Assembly: GCA_003550325.1 (NCBI GenBank)
Contig: QKWP01000063.1
Coordinates: forward strand, 62,001 to 126,000
Source: Gigaspora rosea
Lineage: Eukaryota; Glomeromycota; Glomeromycetes; Diversisporales; Gigasporaceae
Reading direction: 5' to 3'
DNA: 64,000 nt
Part shown: piece after piece, positions 1 to 11,170 of the stretch
Position numbering within the stretch: position 1 is the stretch's first letter
How the letters are laid out: each line of letters begins with the position of its first letter
The notes under the pieces: generated by a model
What the model was told of the DNA's origin: nothing
Database searches by the model: none
What the model saw: only the letters and a program-made list of their open reading frames with translations
Position numbers and translations under genes: made by a program

Positions 1-141
1 AAATAAAATAAAAGATATTCAAATGTTCAAATTAGTATTGTATTAGAATTTAATGCATTTTAAGTTAAATTTAGTAGTATATAATATGATTTTAAATATA
101 AAAATTGATTTTATAAGGTATAATATTTTATTTATATACAG

Positions 142-225
142 GTGTGGTGACATAGAGAAGCTGTCTAGTTGTCACCCCAAGCAGCAGGTCTTGAGTTCAA
201 ATCCTACTAGAGACAAAATAGAAAA
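142..225 (+). promoter_or_regulatory. tRNA-like pol III promoter head of the SINE-like element
   Basis: This is the first part of the element just inside its 5' target duplication. GAGTTCAAATCC fits the pol III B box well. A weaker A-box-like stretch lies about 40 bases upstream. The cloverleaf is degenerate, so it is not called a functional tRNA gene. Confidence 0.5.
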
Positions 226-755
226 AACAGGCCTGTATTATAGTAACATTTGTTCATCAATCAGTCGGGTATGTTACCTGTAACCTTGGTGCCACCATCT
301 CAAATAGAATAATTAGTGCAGTTGTAGAAGTTACACAAATAAATTCAAGGAATCAGAACAATGAAACCCGTTTGGCAAGTCCCAAGCAAGGTGGTAAGGA
401 AGATTCTTCGACGGTACTACAGAAGACCAGAATTTTAACTAAAGACCAAAAAACTGAACAAAAAACCTTATGGCAAGAGGAGAACCAACCTGGCTGCCAG
501 AGTCATACCAGAGAAAAAGAACCTATGTTTTAGATTTAGGTACCAAGAAAAGAGAGTGCATCAGGTACATAAAGCCGGGTTGACCAATACTTCTGAGCTA
601 ACTGGTTTGGTAGTTTGGGAGAGATCGGTATAAGGTGTATTGGGGAATCGAAATGAACCTTGCAAGAGCAGACGAAACTCTCTAGCCAGTAAAAGGTAAA
701 AGCATAGAGGCGAGTATGTGTCAAAGACCTAACAGGCTCTAGGTGTACCCATATA

Positions 756-994
756 TAGTGATGCCACCGAAATTAATTTTTGAAAAAGGCCTATTTCGTC
801 TTCATTAGAGAAAATTAAAATATTTTATAAAAAAGAGGCAATAATATTTATATAGATATGTTCCTTATAATTTCGTCTATTCAAAAAATGTATCAAATAA
901 TTTCGTCTTTTAAGTAAAATAGGTCAAAAACAATTTCGTCTTCAAATTTTAATTTTGGGTTTTAGAACCCAAAACAATTTCGTCCTCATGTATA
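756..994. repeat. Segment with five ATTTCGTCTT-like motifs
   Basis: The motif AATTTCGTCTT or a one-base variant occurs at about 793, 869, 899, 932 and 976, all on the plus strand. A short palindrome, TTTTGGGTTTTAGAACCCAAAA, lies near 953-974. The segment is more AT-rich than the SINE-like body on either side and abuts the MITE at 995, so it looks like a separate insertion or a local expansion. No ORF is present. Confidence 0.4.
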
Positions 995-1348
995 CCCATA
1001 TGGGGTGTGGTCAATTAAAACAGCCCATTTTTACATATATTTTATTTTGAGATAATTGAGTTTAATCATTTGTTTTGATTTTCAGACTGATCCTGGATTA
1101 ATCAAATTTCACGATTTTGATTGGCTAAATATAACATGTGACTATCAGGTAACCTCATGATGTGCTGGCTCTACGCAGCTTCATGTAATTTTTCTTTTTA
1201 CATTATCTTAATTTTTTACTATGCATATCGACTTTCATTTATAATTGAAAAGTGTCAATCGTGTCAAAATTTATATAAATTTAATAAAAACTCGTTTTTC
1301 AAAAAATTGTAAAAATGGGCTGTATTAATTGACCACACCCCATATGGG
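995..1348. mobile_element. MITE nested in the SINE-like element, TIR about 36 bp
   Basis: The ends are inverted repeats of about 36 bp with one mismatch: CCCATATGGGGTGTGGTCAA at 995 and its reverse complement ending at 1348. The ends also contain the palindrome CCCATATGGG. The 354-bp element has no coding capacity. No clear target duplication was found, so the superfamily is left open. Confidence 0.75.
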
Positions 1349-1993
1349 AGTCCTTGGATGTTAAGAGTGGCTAGGACTACCAATATAGGATAGCTGGTAC
1401 AAGTTAATGTAGTGGTAACCAGGCCATCTGAGTCTTATGATGCCATCCAACTATACCTGTACTGCAAGTATTTGTAAAACATACCCAACATCTTGTCACT
1501 ATATTGGGAAGTATAGTTGTTCGCACATTACTGATTTCGGAACATTAAATCCAGGACCCAGAAGACGCAAGAACCTGGTTAGTTGCGGCAGCATGCAGGC
1601 TTGAGATATTTACCCAATTTAGTAAAGACAGCTGCATGGCTTGAGATATAAACTTCTAAGAAGTACGCCAGTAGGGGCTCAGGTACACCAATCTAAAAGC
1701 ATAAAGCACCTACTTGGCAATACTACACCAAATTGGAAGGGACAATACTAGGTAGTGTGGGTAAAGTGGTGAACATGTGAATACCAATTGTAGGTTGAAA
1801 AGGAACATCAAAGCCAGGCAGCTATATGGAAGGCTCTGGTAGGTTTAGGTCAGGAATAAATTAGTTCTAGTTTCAGTACTCAGTAAATAGTATAAAAATT
1901 CTACAAATATGTTGTAACAATCAATATACATCTAATAAAGACCAGAGGTATGACCTCATCTTAACAATAAAAAAATATTTTATTTATATACAG

Positions 1994-2414
1994 TTTTATA
2001 TAAAAAAACTGATTGCACTATGCTATATAAATTTCTATTGCTATTGTTAATAATAATATTAATAATGTTATATTTGTTTTTTAATTTCTTAGTTATCAAA
2101 TAATTTTTTGATTAAAAAATGACTTGATTCAATTTTTAATAATAATTACATTTTTTTAATATTGACAATAAATACTGTATGTTAAATTTATATAGTTTTT
2201 TTAGTACCACATATTATTTTAATCAATTTTTTTATTTATTATAATTGAATTAATTTTTATTGTTGTATATTACTTCTTTTTATTACCAAAATTAAATGTT
2301 AATACAATCAAAACTTTCTAAAAAAGTAATTTAGCATAACACCAATGCTAACAATTGCTTTAAAAGTGCTAAACTAAAATAAGCTATTTCAATATTTATT
2401 TAATATGCATATAA
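1994..2414. other. AT-rich intergenic stretch, no gene seen
   Basis: Very AT-rich sequence with homopolymer runs and no ORF of note. Nothing structured was recognised. Confidence 0.5.
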
Positions 2415-2416
2415 TA

Positions 2417-2576
2417 CAGTCTTTTTTCACTATAATCACATAGTTTGTATCAAAAAATTAGCGATTTTAAAAGAGTTTGATTATATAGAAGTCTTTTTTA
2501 TAAGTTTATTAATAAATTGTTATATGATTGTACGGGTGTTGTGATTATATATGAGGTGATTATAGAGGAGGAACTG
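2417..2576. mobile_element. Short pogo-like MITE, TA target duplication
   Basis: Imperfect inverted termini start CAGT and run through TATAATCAC (left 2417-2440, right 2551-2576), flanked by TA on both sides. The style CAGT...TATAATCAC resembles non-autonomous Tc1/mariner-pogo elements. It is about 160 bp and non-coding. It resembles in type, but is not the same family as, the element at 39423-39619. Confidence 0.55.
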
Positions 2577-2858
2577 TAGTTGCTAATTAGTGCATATTAT
2601 TATTTATATATTATCTTTATGCAAAAAGATTGAGAATTCTTAATTCTTTATTTTATTAAGATTTGATATGCTACTAATTTATGTATTATATCTATATAAA
2701 TATTATAAGGGTTTTAAAATTCCTGCACTATATATTGTAAAGTGCTCTAGCTTATATCTTTTTTTATTTGTTTACTTTAGTGTTTTTCATTATTTACATT
2801 GATACAATAATAGTAGCCTTTTTATTTTTAGTTACAGTTAGATAACATTGATATAACC

Positions 2859-3406
2859 AGGACCCGAATAATCTATGTGAGGTTATATTTGAGCATCATA
2901 GTAAAAATTTTTTTGGTTAGCACTTATATATAAGCTATATTTCACACATTAGATAGGCCTTTTACTCACCTTTAACTTTTTTGAAATACAATGTTCTTTA
3001 AAAAAAAAACAAACCAGAATATTCTCTAAAAAAAAAAAACCATAATATTCTCTTAAAAAAAACAAAATCTCTTAAGCCCATTTCATCCACAAGCTGCCAA
3101 TGATCATGAATATATAAACTACAAGTTGTGTGAAAAAACTTAAAAAAAACCCATTTTGATTAATTTTTATTTAATTTTTGCATTTTTCTGATTTTTGCAT
3201 ATTTTCGATTTTTATTAGCACATTTTAAATATAACATTTATAAAAATTACCCCATTGCATTCTTTTAAATAATCTATTTTGCCATTTAGCAGGTTTCAAA
3301 TATGATCTTTTTCTCCAATACCTATTTTTCAAATATAACCATTTTTAAAAAATGGCCCTCCATTAGCTATTTTCAACTATGACCTCACATAGATTATTTG
3401 GGTCCT
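2859..3406. mobile_element. MITE, TIR beginning AGGACCC
   Basis: The left terminus AGGACCCGAATAATCTATGT continues into GAGGT. The right terminus is its reverse complement with few mismatches and ends at 3406. The interior is about 500 bp, AT-rich, with several poly(A) runs near 3000-3060 and no ORF. The target duplication is not certain. Confidence 0.6.
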
Positions 3407-5022
3407 ATCTGGTAACTGTATGAGCAAAGTACACATGTCAGTTTTTGCATCTTGCAATTTCTGTTATTGTATATTTATTTTTGTTTTTACCAAACAATAT
3501 ACACAATCCAGTTTTGTACCTTTAAATTCTAGTTCTTGCACTATAGTATATCCAGTTCTTACCTCCAGACACAGTGCCATATCCTATTTTGAACATAATG
3601 AAAGACAAGTAATTCAATAGCTTTAGCCCTAAATTGAATGTACTGTATTAAGTAAGAAAAAATATATAAGACTCACCTTTTGTTTCCAACTTACAGAGAG
3701 TTAAAAATAGGAATAATTCAAATAGAGTTTAATTTTATTGAGTATAACCTTTGAAATTAGGATTATAAATTAATAATCCCTAATAAGTCAAATTTGTATT
3801 AGCCCAATACTGTTATTATATAATATTAATAAAAGCTTTAATGATCGATTCGAATACTGATATACTAAAGCTAAAAAAAACCAAGACTTAGTATTAAACT
3901 AAATACTGTACTAAAGATAAGAAGAATAAAAGAGCAACTTATTTTAGTTTTCAATTTTGCCATAGCAAGACCCCAGGAACTTTTAGACCCAGCCCAAATT
4001 TCTACACCTCTTTCTGTCTTGCATGATTAAAGGACATCGGATTAATTAGATAGCAGTGTTGTAGTAGTTTTTAGCCATAGACCTGATTAACAATGCATGC
4101 ACATATGTACTTAGCTAGCAGTTTAAAAATTTAACAATGATGATAGTTAGTTAAAAATAGCATAAGTTGGCGATTATATAATCTAAAATAATAAGAGACT
4201 AACTGGAAAAGTAGACTTTGGGACTAATCCAATTCAACTACAAAACCTAACAAACATAAACAACCTATCGAAGAAAATATTTAATTTAGTTAGTAGCAGA
4301 GTAAGGTTGGTGATTTTTAAAAAGGTCAGTTTATATCTCATGTATGGGTAATTAGTAAATTAGACAATCAGCCCTAAGGCTTGATACTAGTTGTCTTTTG
4401 GCAAAAATTTCTTCAATTTATAAAAAAATAAAAAAATTAAAAAAGTACAATAGATGCATGAAAAATGGATCTAACTAATTTAACTAATGTACATATCTAT
4501 ATAAACTATATCGATCATTTTTATAGAATGACCAATGCAATTAGTTTGGCTGATTGATCAGATATATTCTACTGAGAAATACCAAAAGATGACAAATTCT
4601 TGAAATCAGGGATAGCATGTTATATTATTGGACATTTGGACAATTTGAACATTTAGATATTTGAACAATGTCCAATTGTCCACTTAATTCTGGCCAATAT
4701 TTACTAATACAAAATATCTTTGATTTACAGTATATTTGAAAGTATACTGATAATAATAATAATTATTATTATAAAAATATGCATATATACATATAATTCA
4801 TACTACTAAATCAACTTAAATTCTATTTTTCTTACAATATATATTTGATTTTGGCTAATGAAATTTGATTAATCAACCAGAATTTTAGAAGCTGTAAAAT
4901 AATTATATTTCAAAAAGAATAATAACAATAGTTGATTTTATTTTTAATTTTAAAATAAAGGGATATTATAAAGAAAACATAGTAGCTTATTTCAGATATA
5001 ATCAATTTTTAGTTAATCGCAG
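3407..5022. other. AT-rich intergenic stretch, no gene seen
   Basis: The only ORF (3420-3620, 66 codons) overlaps the end of the MITE and has low-complexity composition, so it is not called. A segment at about 4018-4100 weakly resembles 61117-61195. Confidence 0.45.
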
Positions 5023-5363
5023 ATAGTTGCTACATAGTAAAGTCTAAATTTTACTATATAAATTGATTAAAGTCGCTTAAGTAAACTTATTCAAGAGATC
5101 AAAATACACTTACTCTAAAATTTTATTAGGATTAAAGAACTTTTTATTATTTGACTTTAGATTTTTATGTTTGTTGAATATATTTTTTTAAAAAATTCTA
5201 ATTTTTTCGTCAAACGTAAAAATCAAAAGTCAGATAATAAAAAGTTCTACAATATTAATAAAATTTTAGTGTAGGTGTATTTTGTTCTCCTCAATAAGTT
5301 TACTTAAGTGACTTTAATCAATTTGTATAGCAAAGTTTGGACTTTACTATATAGCAACTATTG
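5023..5363. mobile_element. Foldback MITE with arms of about 150 bp
   Basis: The two halves are inverted repeats of one another. The left arm starts ATAGTTGCTA and the right arm ends in its reverse complement near 5362, with the centre at about 5180-5200. Shared blocks include GATTAAAGTCGCTTAAGTAA against the right-arm GTCACTTAAGTAA. A plus-strand ORF at 5308-5535 reads out of the right arm and is spurious. Confidence 0.65.
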
Positions 5364-6475
5364 TCAATTGTGTGGTAGCTTTTTTTTAGGTCAAAGCGTT
5401 TTTGAGTTTTTTGACCAAAAGAGAGGGAGTAACCTATTTTCAGCATTTGGCATCATATTATTAAAATTGTTCAATAAAATTTTTGGACAATTGGACATAT
5501 ATCCAATTGACAATTTGGTAATCAATATAATCTAAGATCTGAAATAGTGTAGGTTTACTAATTTCTCCTCCAAATTACTATTTGGTTAAATACAAATATC
5601 ATTTTTCATTAGTAAATCATTAATCAGATGGCTAATAATATAGGTCATTGAACAATTGCTTCATAAATATTACTTTTCACTTTTTTAATATTAACATTTG
5701 GCAATTCTTTTGAATTTAGCAACTCTTTACGATAAAACATTTTGAGGGCTCTCTTTTTAGCATCTTTTAAATTCTTAAACACAATAATAAAAATAGCACA
5801 TTAGCAATTATAAAGTGTTAAATAATTTTTTGAATATTAAAGTATTTATTATACTTTGTTATTTTATTAATTAATTAAATACACATATTTTAGACCATTC
5901 ATATTTTATATTTTCAGTTAGCAGGTTAAAATATCATAATACGATCAACCTTTATATAGAACAGATATTCATTATAGTAAGCCTTTAGAGTTGATTATAT
6001 TTGATTGTATTCGAAATTTTATTAGTAAAAATTAGTGTCTCAATGAATTATTGAAAAATAAGAAATTTTTATTTGAGCAACCAATACACATATAATGAAA
6101 ATATTTAAACACTTTTTTTATTTATATTTTTTATATATTTTTATTTCTATTTATTTATTTTTATCTATTTTTTTTAGGGTATGCATGTAATAATCAAATG
6201 TTATGATTGAATTATGATTCATTAAAATTAGTATAATTAATAAATGAACTATCCAATATGCATAGAACATTGGGTTCACAGTATACTATATATATCAAAA
6301 CTATACATGGTATAATATAAAAATTTACTAGATTTTTTTGAGCTATATAACAATATTGAATATGAAGTATTTTGTATTCTTTAATTAGAACCAGCATTTA
6401 TTCTTTAACATGCAAGTTCAAACCTTTATTTAGATACACAACTTTTAAAATTTATTGCTTTGAATCCAAATTTTG
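5364..6475. other. AT-rich intergenic stretch, no gene seen
   Basis: No supported ORF or repeat structure. The minus-strand ORF at 6212-6397 is AT-driven and resembles nothing recognised. Confidence 0.45.
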
Positions 6476-6477
6476 TA

Positions 6478-7118
6478 TCCCTTAGATTGTAGTAGAACAC
6501 AGGCAAATTTGCCTGCGTTTTTGCACTTTTTTAGCTCTGATTTACTTTTTTAAAATACTAAAATAATTAAATAAAACTTTGTAAATTATATTTGAAAATA
6601 AGGATTACTTTTTTGCAAAATTAGTTTTTATATTATAAGAAAATAAATTATAGTTACATATAAGCTGAAAATAGATAATTTAAGAAAAAATTTTTTTAAA
6701 AAATTTTATTACAATTTTTCTGCGATCTTATTTAGTTTTAGTTTTAGAACTATAGTTCTTAAGACAATATTGTAGTTTATATAAAGGATGACAACTTTCA
6801 TTATTGCAACTTTAATGATTTACTTGTAAAAATTAAGACTTGTATTAGAAGTAAAGATTTTTTTTATAGACGGGAACATATAAAATTTGAAAAAATTTAA
6901 AGAAAAATTTTAATAGTAAAAATGCCAATACAAGAACTTTAAACATTTATTATATTAAAGTTTTCTAATGATTTTAAAAAAATTTTATAACAAAGTTACT
7001 AAAACAAAACTTAAAGAATATTTTTTACTTAGAAAGATATGGCTAAAATCAATATTTAAAATTTTATTAAAAATTTTAAAATACGCTAGCAAATTTGCCT
7101 GTGTTGCAATCTAAGGGA
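6478..7118. mobile_element. MITE, TIR TCCCTTAGATTG, TA target duplication
   Basis: Both ends read TCCCTTAGATTG inward, followed by ACACAGGCAAATTTGC after a 7-bp indel in the left arm. TA dinucleotides flank the element at 6476-6477 and 7119-7120. The 641-bp interior is AT-rich and non-coding. TA duplication plus short TIRs suggests a Tc1/mariner-type non-autonomous element. Confidence 0.7.
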
Positions 7119-7120
7119 TA

Positions 7121-8878
7121 GTTAAATATTAAATTCTGAAAAACAAATTACGAAGCCAAATTTATATTTTAGTCGAAAGAATTGCCAGTTTATTCAATTT
7201 TGTTCGATTAATTTAAGTAAAAATTTGCTTGTTTAAAAAGAGATAGAAAAAAGTTTGTTTCCCAATAAAGGTGAAAAAAATCTTGTAACTTTATAAAAAC
7301 TATGTATAAAAATCGCTTAGTGGTAAAATTTCAAGCTAAGAAAAGATAAACAACCAATGCATCTAAAGAAATGAATCACGATTTTATATATAAAAATATA
7401 TTACGTAGTTCATTAATTAATAATCACTTAAAACTATTGATTATTTAAAAAATAAAGAATCTACATATATTTGGATTTAAATAGTATACAACGCACCCAA
7501 TAGAACATCATAAAAAATGATCTAATTGATAATTTAATCAAATCATTGATTATATCAATGTTCATTTATAAGGGATAATTAATAAATATATATAAGAATA
7601 TTTGATCTAAACAATTATATCAAGTTGAATTATTCTATACTGCAAAACTTGCCTTTATCATCGTTGGTGATAGAAGATTTTTGTAACTTTCTTTACATAT
7701 AGATAATGTACTTGTTGCGGTTACAGAAGATTTCTATCGCTGTTACAGATTTCTGCAGAAAAATGCATGATCTTTTATCGCTATAAAATTTTTATACTAG
7801 AGTACATAAAAACAATAATCAATCACTGATTATATCATTCTATTGATTCTTTTTATGCATATTGGATAATTCAATTATTAATTGTTAAAAATGATTTATT
7901 AACAATTAATAATTAGAAGTTCCCATCGCTAGATATGGTCCAGTGCATAAAGATTTGTACCTCAAAAAGTGTCATAATTTTAACTCTTAGTAAAAGTTTT
8001 TATATTTTTGATTAATTATTAAAAAGTTTTTAATGTCAAATAAAATAGATTTTAGTCTAACTTATTTATTATTTTTATTGTTTTAACATTGTTTTATTTT
8101 AATAATTTTGCATGTACAATTTGCTGTATTCAAAAAAAAAGGAAAATTTTTTTAAAAAAAAAGATATTTTAAATATTTTTGCAACCAATATGTAGTTCTA
8201 TAAGCTTGTACTATGCAAGTTTATTAATGTGCATATGATAAAGATATGGTTAAAATTTGAGTAAAATTGAATCACTAGTTGTGAAGAAATTAAGATTTAA
8301 AGTGAGGTAATTAGTTTTTTTACTATATACGTGTATATATAAATTACTATAGATTACTATATTAAAATCATATAGTAAATATTGTTAAAAAAAGTTACAT
8401 TAATAAATTTTTTTATTTTATCAATAAAATAATCAAAATAATTTTATTTTTATTAATCCGATAACCTAATTAGACATAATAGCTAGATAATCTTGTATTT
8501 GCATATAGGAATTGTTTGGAACACGAGTTTGAGGCAAGCTAATAGTTAATTTAGTCAAATAAAATTATAATTTTTATTATTAAAAATCCTCAGCTAAATT
8601 AATCATTAATTTTTTCAATTTATGTTCCAAAATAATGCCCATAGGCATTATTTCGCACCAATACAGTGCAAATTGTAAATCAACTGATTACGCCATTGCT
8701 GTCATTAATAAATTTTTCTATTTTATTAATGTTAATAACAGCCTGTTCTCATTATACATTAAACGTGGTTTAATCTTGTTTAATAAACTAAGAGGTTGTA
8801 ATTGAATTTTAATCAAGACAATATTTTATAGTTGTTTCAAAATGTGATAATATTTAGTTTATTTGATATTTACTATTA
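7121..8878. other. AT-rich intergenic stretch with small hairpins
   Basis: No gene was recognised. Two local palindromes stand out: AATTATTAATTGTTAA with its complement around 7871-7915, and AATAATGCC/GGCATTATT at 8631-8652. Neither has a clear function. Confidence 0.45.
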
Positions 8879-8957
8879 GGACTGATGGTTCTTTCGGTCC
8901 GTCCTAAAAAGGACCAGTCTGGTCCGGTCTCTGGACGAACCGAAGGACCATCAGTCC
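8879..8957. repeat. GC-rich hairpin with inner palindrome
   Basis: An arm starting GGACTGATGGTTCTTTCGGT at 8879 pairs with 8933-8957 at few mismatches. The loop contains a second palindrome, GGACCAGTCTGGTCC (8911-8925), so the whole can fold as a cruciform. It is strikingly GC-rich for this window. It may be the terminus or core of a small foldback element. Confidence 0.6.
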
Positions 8958-9089
8958 AGACGGGACTGATTAACAGCCCTAATATATATTATTTTATTTT
9001 CTTACTATTCATAGTTTTTCTATTTTCAAGTCCTTCACGCCATGACTTTAGAACCATTCATCTTTCTCCATTAGTGATCAATTCCCATA

Positions 9090-9431
9090 ACTACTTAGTA
9101 GAATTATCCCAAAATAGTACTGAGTCAGCGAATCTCAGGCACAAATGTGAAGCATTCAATTATTTTACTGCTTTTAGTTCTATGTGTTCAATGTGCCTTC
9201 GAAATTAAATCATGCTGGTAATTATCTTTTCGGGATAGACAAGTGGAACTATGGAGAAAGAATTTTAAAAGGTAGGGTACTAATGGAGGTGGTCCTAAAT
9301 TCGAGTATAGTGTGAGAAAAGAAAATTTGGTGACGATGAAAGAATTTCTTAATCAAAGTGTAATGTGGGAAAGAGAAAGGAAACATTATGAAAAAGCAGA
9401 AGGAAGTTTTTCCATCAATAGATTATTGTAA
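9090..9431 (+). pseudogene. Degenerate gene fragment upstream of secreted-protein copy 1 (Sel1-like)
   Basis: This stretch is well conserved with 14910-15225. In the frame of 9139 onward it reads CEAFNYF, close to the Sel1 signature (kAFkYY). Another frame nearer the end reads WERERKHYEKAEGS before a TAA at about 9429-9431. Both reading segments are kept in the second copy, so this was probably the 3' end of a coding gene. Frame changes between the segments make it broken as written. A third, more diverged relative lies on the minus strand at 29031-29420. Assignment to the Sel1-repeat family is a weak inference from the EAF-YY pattern. Confidence 0.4.
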
Positions 9432-9940
9432 TTAATTTATGTATATCAGATTATGTATTTAAAGTCGCGTTCAATAAAGTTTTCTTCAGAGTTTGATCAT
9501 TTAAATAAATAATAGTTATTATTTGAAAAGTTTATATATCGAATTCTCACTGAATTATTACCCTCACACTTCTCGATCAAATATTTTTTTTTAATTATTT
9601 TCTGAAAAACTTGATTAAACACTTTTCTTTTCTTGAATACATCTTCACAATCACATACATTTCCCTTAAACTATAGCAATATCATCATCGTTAAATCAAT
9701 CAATCGAGTAAATCTATCAGCCATCACTCATTGACGTATCCCTTATTACCACCTCCTGTTCACTATCGCTGAGTTAATGTGTTGGCACCAATTCCTGATG
9801 CTCTCTCACTTCGATAGTAACACTGGCTAAACTACTTTCTACTAATTAAAATTTAGTTCGGATTATTCCTTTAAGTGCTTGAGAGCATCTAGTATAAGCT
9901 TTTTTTACATAAAAGATTTTCTTAAGCAAAAAAAGAAAAG

Positions 9941-9950
9941 TATATAAATA
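9941..9950 (+). promoter_or_regulatory. TATA-box-like element, secreted-protein copy 1
   Basis: TATATAAATA lies about 50 bases before the expected start codon position. The second copy has ATATAAATAC at the matching place (15774-15783). Conservation in both copies supports a core promoter role. Confidence 0.4.
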
Positions 9951-9998
9951 CACATAAAAATTTGAGCACACGATAATAATAATAATCATAATTTCAGC

Positions 9999-10481
9999 AT
10001 AAATCAGAAATACTTTATTATTTTATACACTTTGCCTGTATTTTTTTTCCTTATGCATATTGATAAAACTCATGAGTGTCATCCTAGTGGTTCTATTGGT
10101 TGTGGCGCTGGCACTGCCCATAGCTGTCTTGTTATGATTTCAAATATCACTTGGTATCCAGGGATACTTGAAATCACAGTTGATACATGTGGTTTTGCAC
10201 CACAGGCATTGGGTCATTTTACATTTCATGATGATAGTGGTCATAATATTAGGTTTTTTAGTGCCCCTCAATTTGTTAATTGTCAGCATTGTGAAAATTC
10301 AGAATCTTGTCAAGTTACGGGTCAGTACACGTCTAATTGGACATTTGATGCTAGCCAAACGCCTCAAAACGGAATTTATTATGATATTTGGGTTTCATTA
10401 TACTGGGACTGTACAACAAGAGATTGTAGTTCTATATTATATGCTAGTCAAGATGTACACTATCGAAATATAGTTAACTAG
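9999..10481 (+). pseudogene. Small secreted cysteine-rich protein, copy 1, start codon lost
   Basis: An open frame of about 160 codons is homologous to copy 2 (15827-16313). The position matching the copy 2 ATG is ATA here (9999-10001), and an in-frame stop at 9963 lies upstream without an intervening ATG. The first ATG inside, at 10053, would remove the hydrophobic leader. As written, the secreted form cannot start normally. The frame then stays open to TAG at 10479-10481. The product has a hydrophobic N-terminal segment, a cleavage-like THE/C boundary, about nine cysteines, an NxT sequon (SNWTFD) and a YYDIWVS motif. No known family was recognised. Size, signal peptide and cysteines are effector-like, which is inference only. 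Confidence 0.6.
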
Positions 10482-10883
10482 TTATTCTAAAGCAATAATT
10501 AGTTACCTATAAATTCTTTAAAACATTTTTAAAATTATTATGATATATTGACTTGATAATTTAGGAAAGTAGCAATTGCTATTGCACCTTTTATTGCTTA
10601 TTTTATTTTAACTTTCTTTATTTTCATTCTCAATTTTAGTTTCATTATATCTTTTTTTATTGCAATAGTTTATAGTTAAGAAAATTTATTGAAAGGCCTA
10701 AATTTCGCACCAATAAAGTTTTCTCAGACTTTAATAAAATAAATTAAGAGTCAATTGTCCAACTGTGAATGCTATCATGTCTGATTATTTGTGATAAATT
10801 CTATTATTTTTTATTATTAACACCTAATTATCCATATTCAATGCCATAATAGTAATCCATTAAGCATTATTCTTAAGGTTTAT

Positions 10884-11170
10884 ATAATTTAGCGCATGTG
10901 CATTGTAATGCACTCACCTGATAAACCAATCAGATCGTAGGATCAGGTGTAATGTGAAATTGAAAAAAATAGCGATATTTTAAAAAATCGCCTGTGACTC
11001 ATAATTTTGCTATGAAAAAATTCCTTGCAGAATTTTACTATAAAACACCCCTTCTCGCCTATGGCTTACTCTCACCTCACCCTTACCCTAACTAACAAAA
11101 CGAATAGACTATTTTGGTTGTTTTGATTTCATATTACACAGATCTTATAGGGTGCACTCGCGCTAAATTA
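10884..11170. mobile_element. MITE, TIR TAATTTAGCGC, related to 55376-55715
   Basis: The left end TAATTTAGCGCATGTGCA and the right end GTGCACTCGCGCTAAATTA are inverted repeats. The interior shares blocks with the element at 55376-55715: GATCAGGTGTAA near the left end, TTCCTTGC-AATTTT in the middle, and a CTCACC...CCCTAAC run before the right part. It is therefore a diverged member of one family. It is non-coding; the ORF at 11114-11311 runs out of the right end and is not called. Confidence 0.6.

Larger units (their letters stand above)
122..1993 (+). mobile_element. SINE-like retroelement, tRNA-derived head, 20-bp TSD
   Basis: A perfect 20-bp direct repeat flanks the element (122-141 and 1974-1993). 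The body, 142-1973, ends in a short A-rich tail preceded by AATAAAG. The first 80 bases look like a tRNA gene, with a B-box-like GAGTTCAAATCC at about 193-204. The rest (300-750 and 1350-1970) is less AT-rich than the surroundings and has no long ORF. Target duplication, pol III-like head and A tail are the hallmarks of a LINE-mobilised non-autonomous element. About 1.2 kb of body remains after subtracting the insertions at roughly 756-994 and 995-1348, which is far longer than a usual SINE. The head has a diverged relative at 14300-14460. The minus-strand ORF across 536-724 is not supported as a gene. Confidence 0.7.

Noticed and set aside
4018-4100. Dispersed repeat with 61117-61195
   Set aside because: Similarity is limited to short words (ATTAGATAG-AGTGTTGT, GTTTTTAGC) in AT-rich DNA; not enough to define a family by eye.
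5308-5535. 75-codon ORF
   Set aside because: It starts inside the right arm of a foldback MITE and has no recognisable feature.
8885-9208. 107-codon ORF
   Set aside because: It reads through the GC-rich hairpin into the degraded upstream fragment. Only the last part is conserved in the second copy, so it is not a coherent gene.
10168-10473. 101-codon ORF inside the secreted-protein gene
   Set aside because: It is a shadow in another frame. The frame at 9999-10481 is the one matched by copy 2 and carries the signal peptide and cysteines.
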